From contig CAWIBU010000003.1 in NCBI GenBank assembly GCA_963834445.1, positions 1,612,001-1,676,000 on the forward strand: a stretch of DNA of 64,000 bases. The letters are read 5' to 3'. Numbering within the stretch: position 1 is the stretch's first letter; every line of letters begins with the position of its first letter. The DNA is from PALSA-350 sp963834445 (GTDB lineage Bacteria > Acidobacteriota > Terriglobia > Terriglobales > Acidobacteriaceae). This document shows positions 44,647-52,785 of the stretch, in pieces. Made by a program: the position numbers and the translations under genes. The notes below the pieces were generated by a model. It was given only the letters and a program-made list of their open reading frames with translations, was not told where the DNA came from and ran no database searches.

Positions 44647-45141
44647 ATGTCTATAAAAGTGCGTAAGTGTGTCCTATGGCTCATGGCCTGGAGCGTGTGC
44701 CTGGGCGTGGTAACCAACCTGCAGGCTCGTGCGCAGGCAACCATCGGGGCGGGCGACGGTAAGAACACCGTGTCCGTCGATTTCTATAAGGTGCCACCAG
44801 GCAAGCAGGATGAGTGGCTGGCGTTGTACAAAAAATACCACTTTCCCATCATGCAATATCAGAAGGCACACGGATACGTCATAAGCGAGACGGTTTACAC
44901 CAGGGCGGTTCATCAACTGAGCCCATCCTGGGATTTCGCGATCATGATCGTCGCTCCGCCTGCAGAGAAACGGCCCAAGGCTGAGTACTCACGGAGCCAA
45001 CTCATTCGCAAACTGTTCCCTGACATCGACGAATATGTAAAAGGCGAGAAAGCCCGTTGGTCCCTTACCGTCGATCATTGGGATGAGAGCTGGACCGAGG
45101 TCGATATCGATAACCACCCTTCGCTCTACGAGCCTTACTAG
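44647..45141 (+). CDS. Small secreted protein, unknown function
   Basis: The 164-aa product has a signal peptide (VRKCVLWLMAWSVCLGVV..., cleavage near ARAQ). The mature part resembles a one-domain alpha+beta fold: VSVDFYKVPPGKQDEWLALYKKYHFP, a pattern reminiscent of dimeric ferredoxin-like (ABM/NIPSNAP-type) folds, then SWDFAIMIVAPP and a helical tail. I recognise no family. AAGGAG lies 8 bp before the ATG and the receptor gene is 34 bp upstream, so it is probably co-expressed and could act in the periplasm on the imported compound. Confidence 0.75.
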   Translation: MSIKVRKCVLWLMAWSVCLGVVTNLQARAQATIGAGDGKNTVSVDFYKVPPGKQDEWLALYKKYHFPIMQYQKAHGYVISETVYTRAVHQLSPSWDFAIMIVAPPAEKRPKAEYSRSQLIRKLFPDIDEYVKGEKARWSLTVDHWDESWTEVDIDNHPSLYEPY

Positions 45142-45175
45142 TTCATGCGTCAACCCATAGAGCCGTTTATTCAAG

Positions 45176-45224
45176 GTCCCCCCTCCGTGCCACCCACCTT
45201 TTGTGGTTAGGACCGAGGGGGGAC
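45176..45224 (+). repeat. Inverted repeat between the small secreted protein and beta-propeller genes
   Basis: A perfect 10-bp GC-rich inverted repeat (gtcccccctc / gaggggggac) encloses 29 bases. It lies 35 bp past the preceding stop and 100 bp before the next start. No T-run follows. It could act as a terminator or processing stem between the two genes. Confidence 0.4.
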
Positions 45225-45324
45225 TTCGCGATCCTCGGGCATAGAACAAGACCTGGAGCCTTTGTCGTTTCCCAAACCTAATTGCGGCGCACGAGAACTG
45301 CGCCGCAGTTGAATAGGAATTTCC

Positions 45325-46350
45325 ATGAATCTTTGTCTCCGCTATTTGCTTGCACTCTGCTTTTGCAGTGGATCCTTCGCCCTCGCGCAGCAGCCCCCGT
45401 TAGTTCTGGTACAGACGATTGAAATGCCTGAGGTACCTGCTGGTCCGTACAGTGACCACATGGCGGTCGACGTTCCGGGGCAACGGCTCTTCACCACGCC
45501 GCAGGCCAATAAGGCGGTCGACGTGCTAAACCTCAAAGACGGCAAAGTGCTGCACACCATTACCGGCTTCGGTAACCCTCATGCAATTCTTTACCGCGCG
45601 GATAAAAACCGCCTCTTCGTTACCGACGGCGGCGTTGGTTCATTACGGATCTTCGATGCCACTACCTATGGTGAGCTGAAATCCATCAAGCTCGAGCTCG
45701 ATGCCGATGGTATCGGCTATGACGAGCAAAGCGGCGACCTTTATGTCAGTAACGGAGGGGATGCTGCGGGCAAGGAATACACTTTCGTTTCCATCATCGA
45801 CACCACGCGTGAAGAGAAAGTCGCCGACATCCGGGTCGACTCCCCAGGCCTCGAAGCAATGGTGATCGATCATGCCGCCAACCGGATCTATATCAATCTT
45901 CCTGAAAGCAGCAGCATCGCCGTCATTGATATGCAAAAGCGGTCGGTCATTGCCACGTGGCCGCTTACCCGGGCCAAAAAGAACATGGCTTTCGCGCTCG
46001 ATCCAGAGCACCATCTGCTCTATGTCGGCTGCCGAGATACTGACGTGCGTGGAAGCATCGTGGTCGTCGATACAACCACCGGCAAGGAGTTGGATCGCCT
46101 GCCGATCGGAGGCTGGGTCGATTCGATGTTCTACGATCCTCAAAGGCGCAGGATCTACGCCTCTGCCGGAGTAGGTGAGGTGTTCACCTACGAGCGCCAG
46201 ATGGACGGAAGCTACCGGGCTCTGGAACCTGTCGATACGGCGGTGATGGCGAAGACGGCGCTCTACTCCCCCGCGCTCGATCGTCTCTTCGTGAGCGTAC
46301 CCCATCTCGGCAGCACAACTGCGAAGATATTGGTTTTCAAACCGCAGTAA
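45325..46350 (+). CDS. Secreted YncE-like beta-propeller protein
   Basis: The 341-aa product has a signal peptide (MNLCLRYLLALCFCSGSFALAQ) and six to seven beta-propeller blades with YncE/PQQ-like repeats such as KAVDVLNLKDGKVLHTI, RLFVTDGGVGSLRIFDATT, GDLYVSNGGD and IVVVDTTTGKELDRL. YncE-family proteins are periplasmic; their function is poorly known, with DNA and ligand binding reported for E. coli YncE. Shine-Dalgarno AGGAA precedes the ATG. It ends the run that begins with the lyase and converges on araB with a 2-bp gap. Confidence 0.85.
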   Translation: MNLCLRYLLALCFCSGSFALAQQPPLVLVQTIEMPEVPAGPYSDHMAVDVPGQRLFTTPQANKAVDVLNLKDGKVLHTITGFGNPHAILYRADKNRLFVTDGGVGSLRIFDATTYGELKSIKLELDADGIGYDEQSGDLYVSNGGDAAGKEYTFVSIIDTTREEKVADIRVDSPGLEAMVIDHAANRIYINLPESSSIAVIDMQKRSVIATWPLTRAKKNMAFALDPEHHLLYVGCRDTDVRGSIVVVDTTTGKELDRLPIGGWVDSMFYDPQRRRIYASAGVGEVFTYERQMDGSYRALEPVDTAVMAKTALYSPALDRLFVSVPHLGSTTAKILVFKPQ

Positions 46351-46352
46351 TC

Positions 46353-47948
46353 TCATCCACCGGCCGCGGAAGACCTGATCGCAATCAGCTTCGGCAGCAC
46401 ATCGCCTAACTCGATGGCCGGGCCAGCCGGCTTGCCGAAAGCCAGATAGACTTTTCGGTAAAGCCGGTAAAGCTCCTCATACACTTTCACCGCTCCCGCC
46501 TCGGGCTGGTACGTCTTATAGTCGAGACACATTTTCTCCTGGGCTTCTTCGATCGATTGAAAGGCCCCAGCCGCCAGCAGCGCGAAGATGCCCGAACCGA
46601 GGCTCGTGGGTATTCCATTCGGCACCAAAACCGGCTTGCCCAGAACATTGGCGTAAACCTGGTTGAGCACAGCGTTGTTTTGTGGAACGCCGCCCCCGTT
46701 GATGACGCGCTCCACCGGCACTCCGTATTCGGCCAGGCGCTCCAGAATGATGCGGGTGTGAAATGCCGTTCCTTCAATGGCTGCGAATAGCTCATCCTGT
46801 GCGGTGTTCACAAGATTCCAGCCCAACGTGATGCCCCCCAGCTCCGGATTCACCAGGATCGTGCGGTCCCCGTTGTCCCAGCTCAGTCGCAGCAAGCCCG
46901 TTTGCCCAGGTTTATAGCTTTCGAGCCCCACGCTCAGCTCTGCGACCTTGACCCCAACGCGCCGCGCAATCGCTTCAAAGATGTCGCCCGTGGCCGACAA
47001 GCCCGCCTCAATCCCGGTATAGCCAGGATGCACGCTCCCCGGTACCACGCCACACACGCCGGGTATGAGCTTCGCTGCCTGTTGCATGGCAATGATGCAC
47101 GTCGACGTGCCGACGACGTTCACCACGTCGCCTTCCTTACATCCCGCGCCGATCGCATCCCAATGCGCATCGAAGGCGCCCACCGGGATCGGAATGCCCG
47201 CGCGCAGGCCCATCTTCTCTGCCCACTCCGGAGCAAGATGCCCGGCCAGTGTCTCTGAGGTGTGATACTCCCCGGCAAGCTTCTCGCGGATACCATCAAA
47301 CAGCGGATCGACACTCGAGAGAAACTCCTGTGACGGCAGGCCATCCCACTTCGCGTTCCACATCCACTTATGGCCCATGGCACAGATGCTGCGCTTTACC
47401 AGCCTGGGGTCAGTAATCCCGCAGAGCGTAGCTGCGACCATATCGCAGTGCTCAAAAGCGCTCGCCAACCGCTCCCGCTTCTCTGGGTTATGACGCAGCC
47501 AGTGCAGCAGCTTGGCAAAGCCCCACTCGTGCGAGTAGACGCCCCCACACCACTCAATTGCTTCCAGGTGTTCGCTGTGCGCTCGCTCCGTAATCTGCTG
47601 CGCTTCGCGCTTGGCGCGATGGTCGCACCACAGGTAGTACTCGTCCAGCGGCTGCAGCGCCGCGTCCACCGGAACCACGCTCGATCCCGTGGTATCGAGC
47701 GCGATTGCTTCCACCGACTCGCCCGCCACGCCAGCCTTGACCAGCACCGCACGCATCGCGCTCACCAGCGCATCCATCTGATCCTGATGCGATTGCGTGG
47801 CGAAATCCGGATCTTCCCGCTTACGGTGCAGCGGATAATTGGCTGACGCAGTAGCCAGTCCACCTTTCACCGAGCCGGAGCGGCTACTGTCGAAAAGCGT
47901 CACCCGCACACTGAGCGTGCCGAAATCAACCCCCGCGACGATCGCCAT
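46353..47948 (-). CDS. araB: Ribulokinase
   Basis: AraB phosphorylates L-ribulose to L-ribulose 5-phosphate. The 531-aa FGGY-family kinase has the N-terminal phosphate motif GVDFGTLSVRVTLFD, IALDTTGSSVVPVD, YYLWCDHRAKREA, the GAFDAHWDAIGAG block and the C-terminal adenosine motif INGGGVPQNNAVLNQVYANVLGKP (split here). Length is normal for AraB. It is the last gene of the leftward arabinose operon, 2 bp behind the isomerase, and its stop lies next to the converging propeller gene. Confidence 0.95.
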   Translation of the reverse strand: MAIVAGVDFGTLSVRVTLFDSSRSGSVKGGLATASANYPLHRKREDPDFATQSHQDQMDALVSAMRAVLVKAGVAGESVEAIALDTTGSSVVPVDAALQPLDEYYLWCDHRAKREAQQITERAHSEHLEAIEWCGGVYSHEWGFAKLLHWLRHNPEKRERLASAFEHCDMVAATLCGITDPRLVKRSICAMGHKWMWNAKWDGLPSQEFLSSVDPLFDGIREKLAGEYHTSETLAGHLAPEWAEKMGLRAGIPIPVGAFDAHWDAIGAGCKEGDVVNVVGTSTCIIAMQQAAKLIPGVCGVVPGSVHPGYTGIEAGLSATGDIFEAIARRVGVKVAELSVGLESYKPGQTGLLRLSWDNGDRTILVNPELGGITLGWNLVNTAQDELFAAIEGTAFHTRIILERLAEYGVPVERVINGGGVPQNNAVLNQVYANVLGKPVLVPNGIPTSLGSGIFALLAAGAFQSIEEAQEKMCLDYKTYQPEAGAVKVYEELYRLYRKVYLAFGKPAGPAIELGDVLPKLIAIRSSAAGG

Positions 47949-47950
47949 CG

Positions 47951-49372
47951 CTAGGCCTGCTCGACATCGTGGTTATACATGCTCCACCCCAGATAGCGGG
48001 TAGCCGCTTCCTGCACAGCACTGCCAACCTGTGAGAAATTGGCCGCGACATGATGCTCAAAGCCCTGCTCGCAAATATGCCGTAGCAATTTCTGTAACCG
48101 TGGAATTTTCACCACGCCCGCGCCCCCAAATGTCTCCAGCGGATCATTGGTAAACTCGCCCTGGCCAACGTATCCGCGAATCTTCCCATGAAAGTCATCG
48201 GTAGAGAACCGCACGTAAGTCATCGCCCCGGCCTTCACTCGGCCCACGCAGGTGCCAAACGTATTCTCCTTACCCACCGTGCCTGCAATGATCGCCTGAA
48301 AATCCATGATGACGTCGTTAAAGAAATGCTTGGGCAAGTTCGAGCAGTGGAAGCAAACACATTTATCCGGATCAGTCCCGTAATTGTTGTTCCAATCCAG
48401 CAGGGCGCTCGGGGTCTCGGAAGCGAGCGCCAGCGCATGCATGCTGATGGTGCCGCAGATATCCACCTCGCACGCACTGGGAAACAAATTCTCGCTCATC
48501 ATGCTCATCACCGTGCAGGGCACCACGCCGAAGTATTCTTCAAGTGATGTCCAGCATTGGATGGCGCTCACGGTGCAATACGTCTGTTGCATCCACTGCT
48601 CAATCACCACGCCCAGCTTGCTCATCTTGATCAAAGCGGCAACCGGAATGCTATTGGTCGAAACATACTTCTGGATTGCCGCCAGTTTCAGCTGAACAGA
48701 ATCGTCGTTGTCTTTGAGCCGTTCAATCCGCCCCAGCACTTCCGATAGATCCAGCGTATCGACTGAAATCCCGCTACGTTCCAAAAGCTTCTCGCTGTAG
48801 CGAACCGTATTGAACGCCGCCGGCCGGGCGCCAATCGCGCCCACGCGAAGATTGGTAAATCCGCGCACCACCCGGCAGATCGAAGAAAACCACGCCAGGT
48901 CTTTGCGGAAAGCATCGGAATCCGGCTGCACCGTATGCTGTGCCGTCAACGAATAAGGAATTCCGTACTGCATCATGTTGTTGCAGGCCGACATCTTCCC
49001 GCAAAAACTATCGCGTCGGTGAGAGATCTTCATGTCCGCCGCCCGGTCGGGGGTCGCCTGTACCAGCACTGGAACCTTCAAAGTAGACAGCCGCAGGGCG
49101 TCAACAATCCCACGCTCCTCCCCAAAATTAGGAAGGGTAACGATCACACCATCAATTTCATCGCGATGCTTGCGGAACAGGTCACCGCACAGCCGTGCCT
49201 CCGTCGGCGTCTCCACCGCGCCGAACTTTGATTCGTCCGTCCCCAGCGCGATGGTGCGAATACCATCCGCAGCTAACACCCTAAGAATCTCTTCGCGGCC
49301 CGTCTTAGCCAGGTGATCGGGAAAAAAACCACGGTTCCCGACAATCACTCCAAACGTCATTTGTTTTGCCAT
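47951..49372 (-). CDS. L-fucose/L-arabinose isomerase family protein (probable arabinose isomerase)
   Basis: The 473-aa protein matches the FucI-like sugar isomerase superfamily: an N-terminal domain with VIVGNRGFFPDHLAKTGR, DGVIVTLPNFGEERG, then the Mn-binding C-terminal domain with EVDICGTISMHAL and a closing HHVAANFS. It is not the classical AraA type. Between araB and araD in the operon, it most likely converts L-arabinose to L-ribulose, the only missing step. The start is ATG at 49372 with AGGGA close by; a 75-aa membrane gene ends 3 bp upstream. Fucose or another aldose as true substrate cannot be excluded from sequence. Confidence 0.85.
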   Translation of the reverse strand: MAKQMTFGVIVGNRGFFPDHLAKTGREEILRVLAADGIRTIALGTDESKFGAVETPTEARLCGDLFRKHRDEIDGVIVTLPNFGEERGIVDALRLSTLKVPVLVQATPDRAADMKISHRRDSFCGKMSACNNMMQYGIPYSLTAQHTVQPDSDAFRKDLAWFSSICRVVRGFTNLRVGAIGARPAAFNTVRYSEKLLERSGISVDTLDLSEVLGRIERLKDNDDSVQLKLAAIQKYVSTNSIPVAALIKMSKLGVVIEQWMQQTYCTVSAIQCWTSLEEYFGVVPCTVMSMMSENLFPSACEVDICGTISMHALALASETPSALLDWNNNYGTDPDKCVCFHCSNLPKHFFNDVIMDFQAIIAGTVGKENTFGTCVGRVKAGAMTYVRFSTDDFHGKIRGYVGQGEFTNDPLETFGGAGVVKIPRLQKLLRHICEQGFEHHVAANFSQVGSAVQEAATRYLGWSMYNHDVEQA

Positions 49373-49375
49373 TCC

Positions 49376-49603
49376 CTATTTCCTTTTCTTTTTCGTTGCA
49401 GGTCGGGGACGAAAGCCGATTACATATCCGAGGCCGGCAATCGTAAGCAGGGCGCCCCACCAGATCGGCGCGTGAAGATTGCTCAGCACCGGGGGATTCG
49501 GGAGAGGATGTCCCAGTTCCCACAAACCGGTCGATAAAATGACTACGCCATACGCCAGCAGCAGCACGCCGGCGAACCACCAAATGGAGAAGGACTCTTT
49601 CAT
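49376..49603 (-). CDS. Small membrane protein next to the sugar symporter (75 aa)
   Basis: The product has two predicted membrane helices (WWFAGVLLLAYGVVILSTGLW and APIWWGALLTIAGLGYVIGF) joined by a Pro-rich loop, and a very basic tail (RPRPATKKKRK), so the C-terminus should be cytoplasmic. It sits 10 bp after the symporter stop and 3 bp before the isomerase. Its position suggests an accessory subunit or a stability factor for the symporter. I know no family name. Confidence 0.75.
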   Translation of the reverse strand: MKESFSIWWFAGVLLLAYGVVILSTGLWELGHPLPNPPVLSNLHAPIWWGALLTIAGLGYVIGFRPRPATKKKRK

Positions 49604-49613
49604 TGCCGGCTCC

Positions 49614-51323
49614 TTACCAGAAAATGATGTTGAGAATGATGAAGGCGACCGTCACCATCCCCGCCCAGATAATCGGCTTTTGGTACCAATGATCATCGTG
49701 TTCTTTGGGCAGCGCGGAAGCCCCATAAACCAGCCCCTCCAACTCCGCCACCGGCCGCGCCTTGGTCATGTAGCTAACTACCACGGTGACCAATACGCAA
49801 GCCAGCCATGCCCACATCGCGCGATAGACGTTCTCCGCCATGTCTTTGGCATCGGGAGACATGGCAACGTAACGCAGCGCAGACGGATCATGCTGCACCC
49901 AGAGCCATAAGCCGATCGAAGTCCCTGTACCCGCCAGCAGCCCCCAGAAACCCGCTTCCTTGGTTGCGCGCTTCCACAGCATGCCCAGAATCACCGTCCC
50001 GAACAGCGGCGCGATGAAAAAGCTGAACAGCTGCTGTACGTAGTCCATGATGCTGGCCGCGTGCTGCACCAGGTACGCAGTGCCCACCGAGATCAGCACC
50101 CCGATCAGGGTGCTCCAGCGGCCCATGGCGACATAGTGCTTGTCGGTAGCCTTCTTGTTGAGAAAGGCCCCGTATATGTCATAGGTCCAAACGGTCGAGA
50201 AGGCGCTTACGTTACCTGCCATGCCAGACATGAAGCCGGCAATCAAAGCCGTCACGCCCAACCCCAGCAGGCCCGGCCCGCAATAGCGCACCAGCATCAG
50301 GGGTAGAACTTCGTTGAAGCTATGCTGGCCCGTCCTGACCGCTACATCCTGCGCTACCAGGTGATACGGCAATACCGAAAGCGCCAGCAGGCCGGGCAGA
50401 ATCACGATAAAGGGCACGGCCATCTTGAACGCCGCGCCGATCACCGGAGCCATGCGTGCCGAACGAATGCTGTCTGCTGAAAGCACGCGCTGCACTACCA
50501 GGAAATCCGTCGTCCAATAACCAAAGCTCACCACAAATCCCAAACCAAACACGATCCCGAACCAGTTCACGCCCATCGGATTGGTATTGAAGTGGCCCAG
50601 CGTCGACCACAGGTGCACATAGTCGGAGCGGCCCAGGTTGGTCGCGATCTGTTGCCGCAGGTTGCTCCAGCCGCCCACCTCGATGAGGCCCAGAATCGGC
50701 ACCAGAAGGGCCCCCACCCAGATCAAAATGAATTGGAGAATCTCGTTGTAAATTGCCGACTTCAGCCCGCCCAGCGCGACATACACGGCCACCGTGACGG
50801 ACGATACCCAGATGCTGAAGTTCAGGTCCCAGCCCAGCACCACTTTCATCACGATGGCCATCGAATACATATTGATCCCGCTCATGAGAATGGTCATGAA
50901 CGCGAAGCTGACCGCGGAGAGAGCCCGTGCCCCGTCACCGTAACGAAGCTTCAGATATCCGGGTACCGAGTGGGTCTTCGAAATGTAATAAAAGGGCATC
51001 ATCACGATGCCCAGGAAGAGCATCGCCGGGATGGCGCCGATCCAGTACCAATGCATCGCCAGAATGCCGTACTGGTAGGTCGAACCGGCCCAGCCCATCA
51101 GTTCCAGCGAACCCAGGTTGGCGGAGACGAAGCTCAGGCCGGCGATCCACGCGGTCATTTCGCGCCCCGCCATGAAAAACTCTTCGCTGGTGTTCGAGGA
51201 GCCGCGCAAGTAAAAACCGATGAACATCACGATCACGAAGTAAATCGCGATCACCAGCACATCGATCCAGTTCAGCCGCGCGAGCTGGGTTGAAACCAAA
51301 GCCATTGCCAGGTTGGTCACCAT
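49614..51323 (-). CDS. Sodium:solute symporter (SSS family), probable arabinose uptake
   Basis: The 569-aa protein has about 14 hydrophobic segments and SSS signatures: NTSEEFFMAGREMTAWIAGLSFVSANLGS near the N-terminus and a core matching SGLT-type carriers (GGLKSAIYNEILQFILIWVG, VVSFGYWTTDFLVVQRVLSA). The family couples Na+ entry to uptake of sugars, amino acids and other solutes. Inside the araD-isomerase-araB operon, L-arabinose or an arabinoside is the likely cargo. The ATG at 51323 lies 28 bp after the araD stop. Confidence 0.9.
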   Translation of the reverse strand: MVTNLAMALVSTQLARLNWIDVLVIAIYFVIVMFIGFYLRGSSNTSEEFFMAGREMTAWIAGLSFVSANLGSLELMGWAGSTYQYGILAMHWYWIGAIPAMLFLGIVMMPFYYISKTHSVPGYLKLRYGDGARALSAVSFAFMTILMSGINMYSMAIVMKVVLGWDLNFSIWVSSVTVAVYVALGGLKSAIYNEILQFILIWVGALLVPILGLIEVGGWSNLRQQIATNLGRSDYVHLWSTLGHFNTNPMGVNWFGIVFGLGFVVSFGYWTTDFLVVQRVLSADSIRSARMAPVIGAAFKMAVPFIVILPGLLALSVLPYHLVAQDVAVRTGQHSFNEVLPLMLVRYCGPGLLGLGVTALIAGFMSGMAGNVSAFSTVWTYDIYGAFLNKKATDKHYVAMGRWSTLIGVLISVGTAYLVQHAASIMDYVQQLFSFFIAPLFGTVILGMLWKRATKEAGFWGLLAGTGTSIGLWLWVQHDPSALRYVAMSPDAKDMAENVYRAMWAWLACVLVTVVVSYMTKARPVAELEGLVYGASALPKEHDDHWYQKPIIWAGMVTVAFIILNIIFW

Positions 51324-51351
51324 AGGTCAGCGTGCCTTTCGTTGGGGTGCA

Positions 51352-52050
51352 TCATTTCTCCTGTCCATAGGTGGCGTTGGCGCCGTGCTTGCGAAAATAA
51401 TGTCGATCCAGCAGCGCCTGCGATACGCCGGCGCAGTTATGCCGCAAAGTCGAGGTGTAATAGGCCATGCGGGCTACGGTTTCCAGCACCGCGGCATGGT
51501 GAGCAGCATCCATCGGCGTCTTTCCCCAGCAGAAAGGCGCATGGCCGGCCACCAGCACCGCCGGAATCGCATGCGGATCGAGCCCCGCGAAGCGCCGCTT
51601 AATCGCCACCCCGGTGTTGCGAACATAGTCTCCACCAATCTCCTCCGCGGTCAGCTCCTCGGTCACGGGCACCGGGCCATAAAAATAATCCGCATGGGTG
51701 GTTCCGTACGCCGGAATCTCAAGCCCGGCCTGGGCCCATGCGGTGGCATACTCGGAATGGGTGTGAACCACCCCGCCGATGCCGGGAAACTCTTTATAAA
51801 GAAGAAGATGCGTGGCCAGATCAGAGGATGGCCGCAGTTGCCCGTCGACCACTTTTCCTTCCATATCGGTAACCACCATATCGGCTGCGGTCAGGGCGCC
51901 GTAATCCACACCGCTGGGCTTGATGACCACCAGGCCCAGCTGGCGGTCGATACCGCTGGCATTCCCAAAAGTGAAAAGGACCAATCCCTGGCGAACCAAT
52001 TCCAGGTTGGCCTCGAGCACTTCTTGTTTAAGCTCTTTGGCATTGGGCAT
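51352..52050 (-). CDS. araD: L-ribulose-5-phosphate 4-epimerase
   Basis: AraD makes D-xylulose 5-phosphate from L-ribulose 5-phosphate, feeding the pentose phosphate pathway. The 232-aa class II aldolase-fold enzyme has FTFGNASGIDRQ, VIKPSGVDY, the zinc ligands in HTHSEYATAWA, and PAVLVAGHAPFCWG. Length is normal. It is the first gene of the arabinose operon; its upstream region carries a candidate promoter and LacI-type operator. Confidence 0.95.
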   Translation of the reverse strand: MPNAKELKQEVLEANLELVRQGLVLFTFGNASGIDRQLGLVVIKPSGVDYGALTAADMVVTDMEGKVVDGQLRPSSDLATHLLLYKEFPGIGGVVHTHSEYATAWAQAGLEIPAYGTTHADYFYGPVPVTEELTAEEIGGDYVRNTGVAIKRRFAGLDPHAIPAVLVAGHAPFCWGKTPMDAAHHAAVLETVARMAYYTSTLRHNCAGVSQALLDRHYFRKHGANATYGQEK

Positions 52051-52083
52051 GAGCGACCTTGAGACAAAATATCAGACGACGCC

Positions 52084-52136
52084 TGCAAACGTTTTCCCGC
52101 GCTCCTGACCTTAGAGATTCAAGCACTTCCCGTCAA
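52084..52136 (-). promoter_or_regulatory. Candidate araD promoter and LacI/GalR-type operator
   Basis: On the minus strand TTGACG (52136-52131) and TAAGGT (52113-52108) are 17 bases apart. Just downstream, tgcaaacgttttcc (52084-52097) fits the LacI/GalR consensus TGnAAnCGnTTnCA at all but one position and contains the palindrome aaacgttt. An operator just past the transcription start would repress the arabinose operon until inducer is present. No LacI-type gene is in the window. Confidence 0.45.
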
Positions 52137-52184
52137 GCGCAACCGCGCGAGCTAAATGGAGCGTTGCTCGATCTTCGACTCTTG

Positions 52185-52275
52185 CAGGTGGGTGGCCCAG
52201 GTCTCGCTTTTGAGACCTGGGATTTCTGCATGCCGCGCCCCAAGTCTCAAAAGCGAGACCTGGGCCACCCACCTG
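52185..52275. repeat. Perfect 32-bp inverted repeat with nested palindromes (REP-like)
   Basis: Arms 52185-52216 and 52244-52275 are exact reverse complements over 32 bases around a 27-base loop; pairing continues about 5 bp inward with one mismatch. The left arm also folds alone: ccaggtctc and gagacctgg around gctttt (52197-52220); the right arm has a near-identical small hairpin. This nested plan is like REP/BIME or MITE-like intergenic elements. It lies between araD and a hypothetical gene, and contains no gene. Confidence 0.85.
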
Positions 52276-52301
52276 ATTTGCTTGCGTAAGGGTTAAACTG
52301 G

Positions 52302-52688
52302 TCAGTTCGCAGCAGTGCCCCAAATAGCCCGAACCGCCTTCCCGAAGGCGCCATATTCCTTGATCCCATTCGAGCAGAGTTCAATCACCACCCAGCGTTC
52401 GTCCAGAATCTTGGTCTTGGAATGGTAAGCAGCCTGCCACCGGTCAAACTCGGCTCCGGCAGGGTACCGGAGATAACGCCAGATTTCCGCATCTGCCGTA
52501 TCCCCATAAGCGCTGGCCACCAGCACCGGCTCTTGGTCAGGCTTGCCGTGCTCGACCGCGTGGGCCCTCATCGCTCCGCCACGGATCATGCGTGTGATCT
52601 CCAACTCGGCTTCTCTGAGCGAACGCGCGGTCACATTTGCCTGAACGTCTTGTCCAACGTATGCGCGGCAAAAATAAGCCTGTTCCAT
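52302..52688 (-). CDS. Hypothetical protein (128 aa)
   Basis: The product is soluble, mixed alpha/beta and without signal peptide: MEQAYFCRAYVGQDVQANV, an AELEITRMIRGGAMRAHAV helix, VLVASAYGDTADAEIWRYLR, and a strand-rich end RWVVIELCSNGIKEYG. I recognise no family. It begins 97 bp after the first transglutaminase gene on the same strand and could be the last gene of that operon. Its 3' end is 27 bp from the palindromic repeat. Confidence 0.6.
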   Translation of the reverse strand: MEQAYFCRAYVGQDVQANVTARSLREAELEITRMIRGGAMRAHAVEHGKPDQEPVLVASAYGDTADAEIWRYLRYPAGAEFDRWQAAYHSKTKILDERWVVIELCSNGIKEYGAFGKAVRAIWGTAAN

Positions 52689-52785
52689 CAGTCAACCAAG
52701 GTACGCCATCCCAGCTGTCCGTGGATAGGCGGGAAAGAAACATGGAGGTTACGTTTGGACAAGGCCACAACCCAAACTGGCAAGT

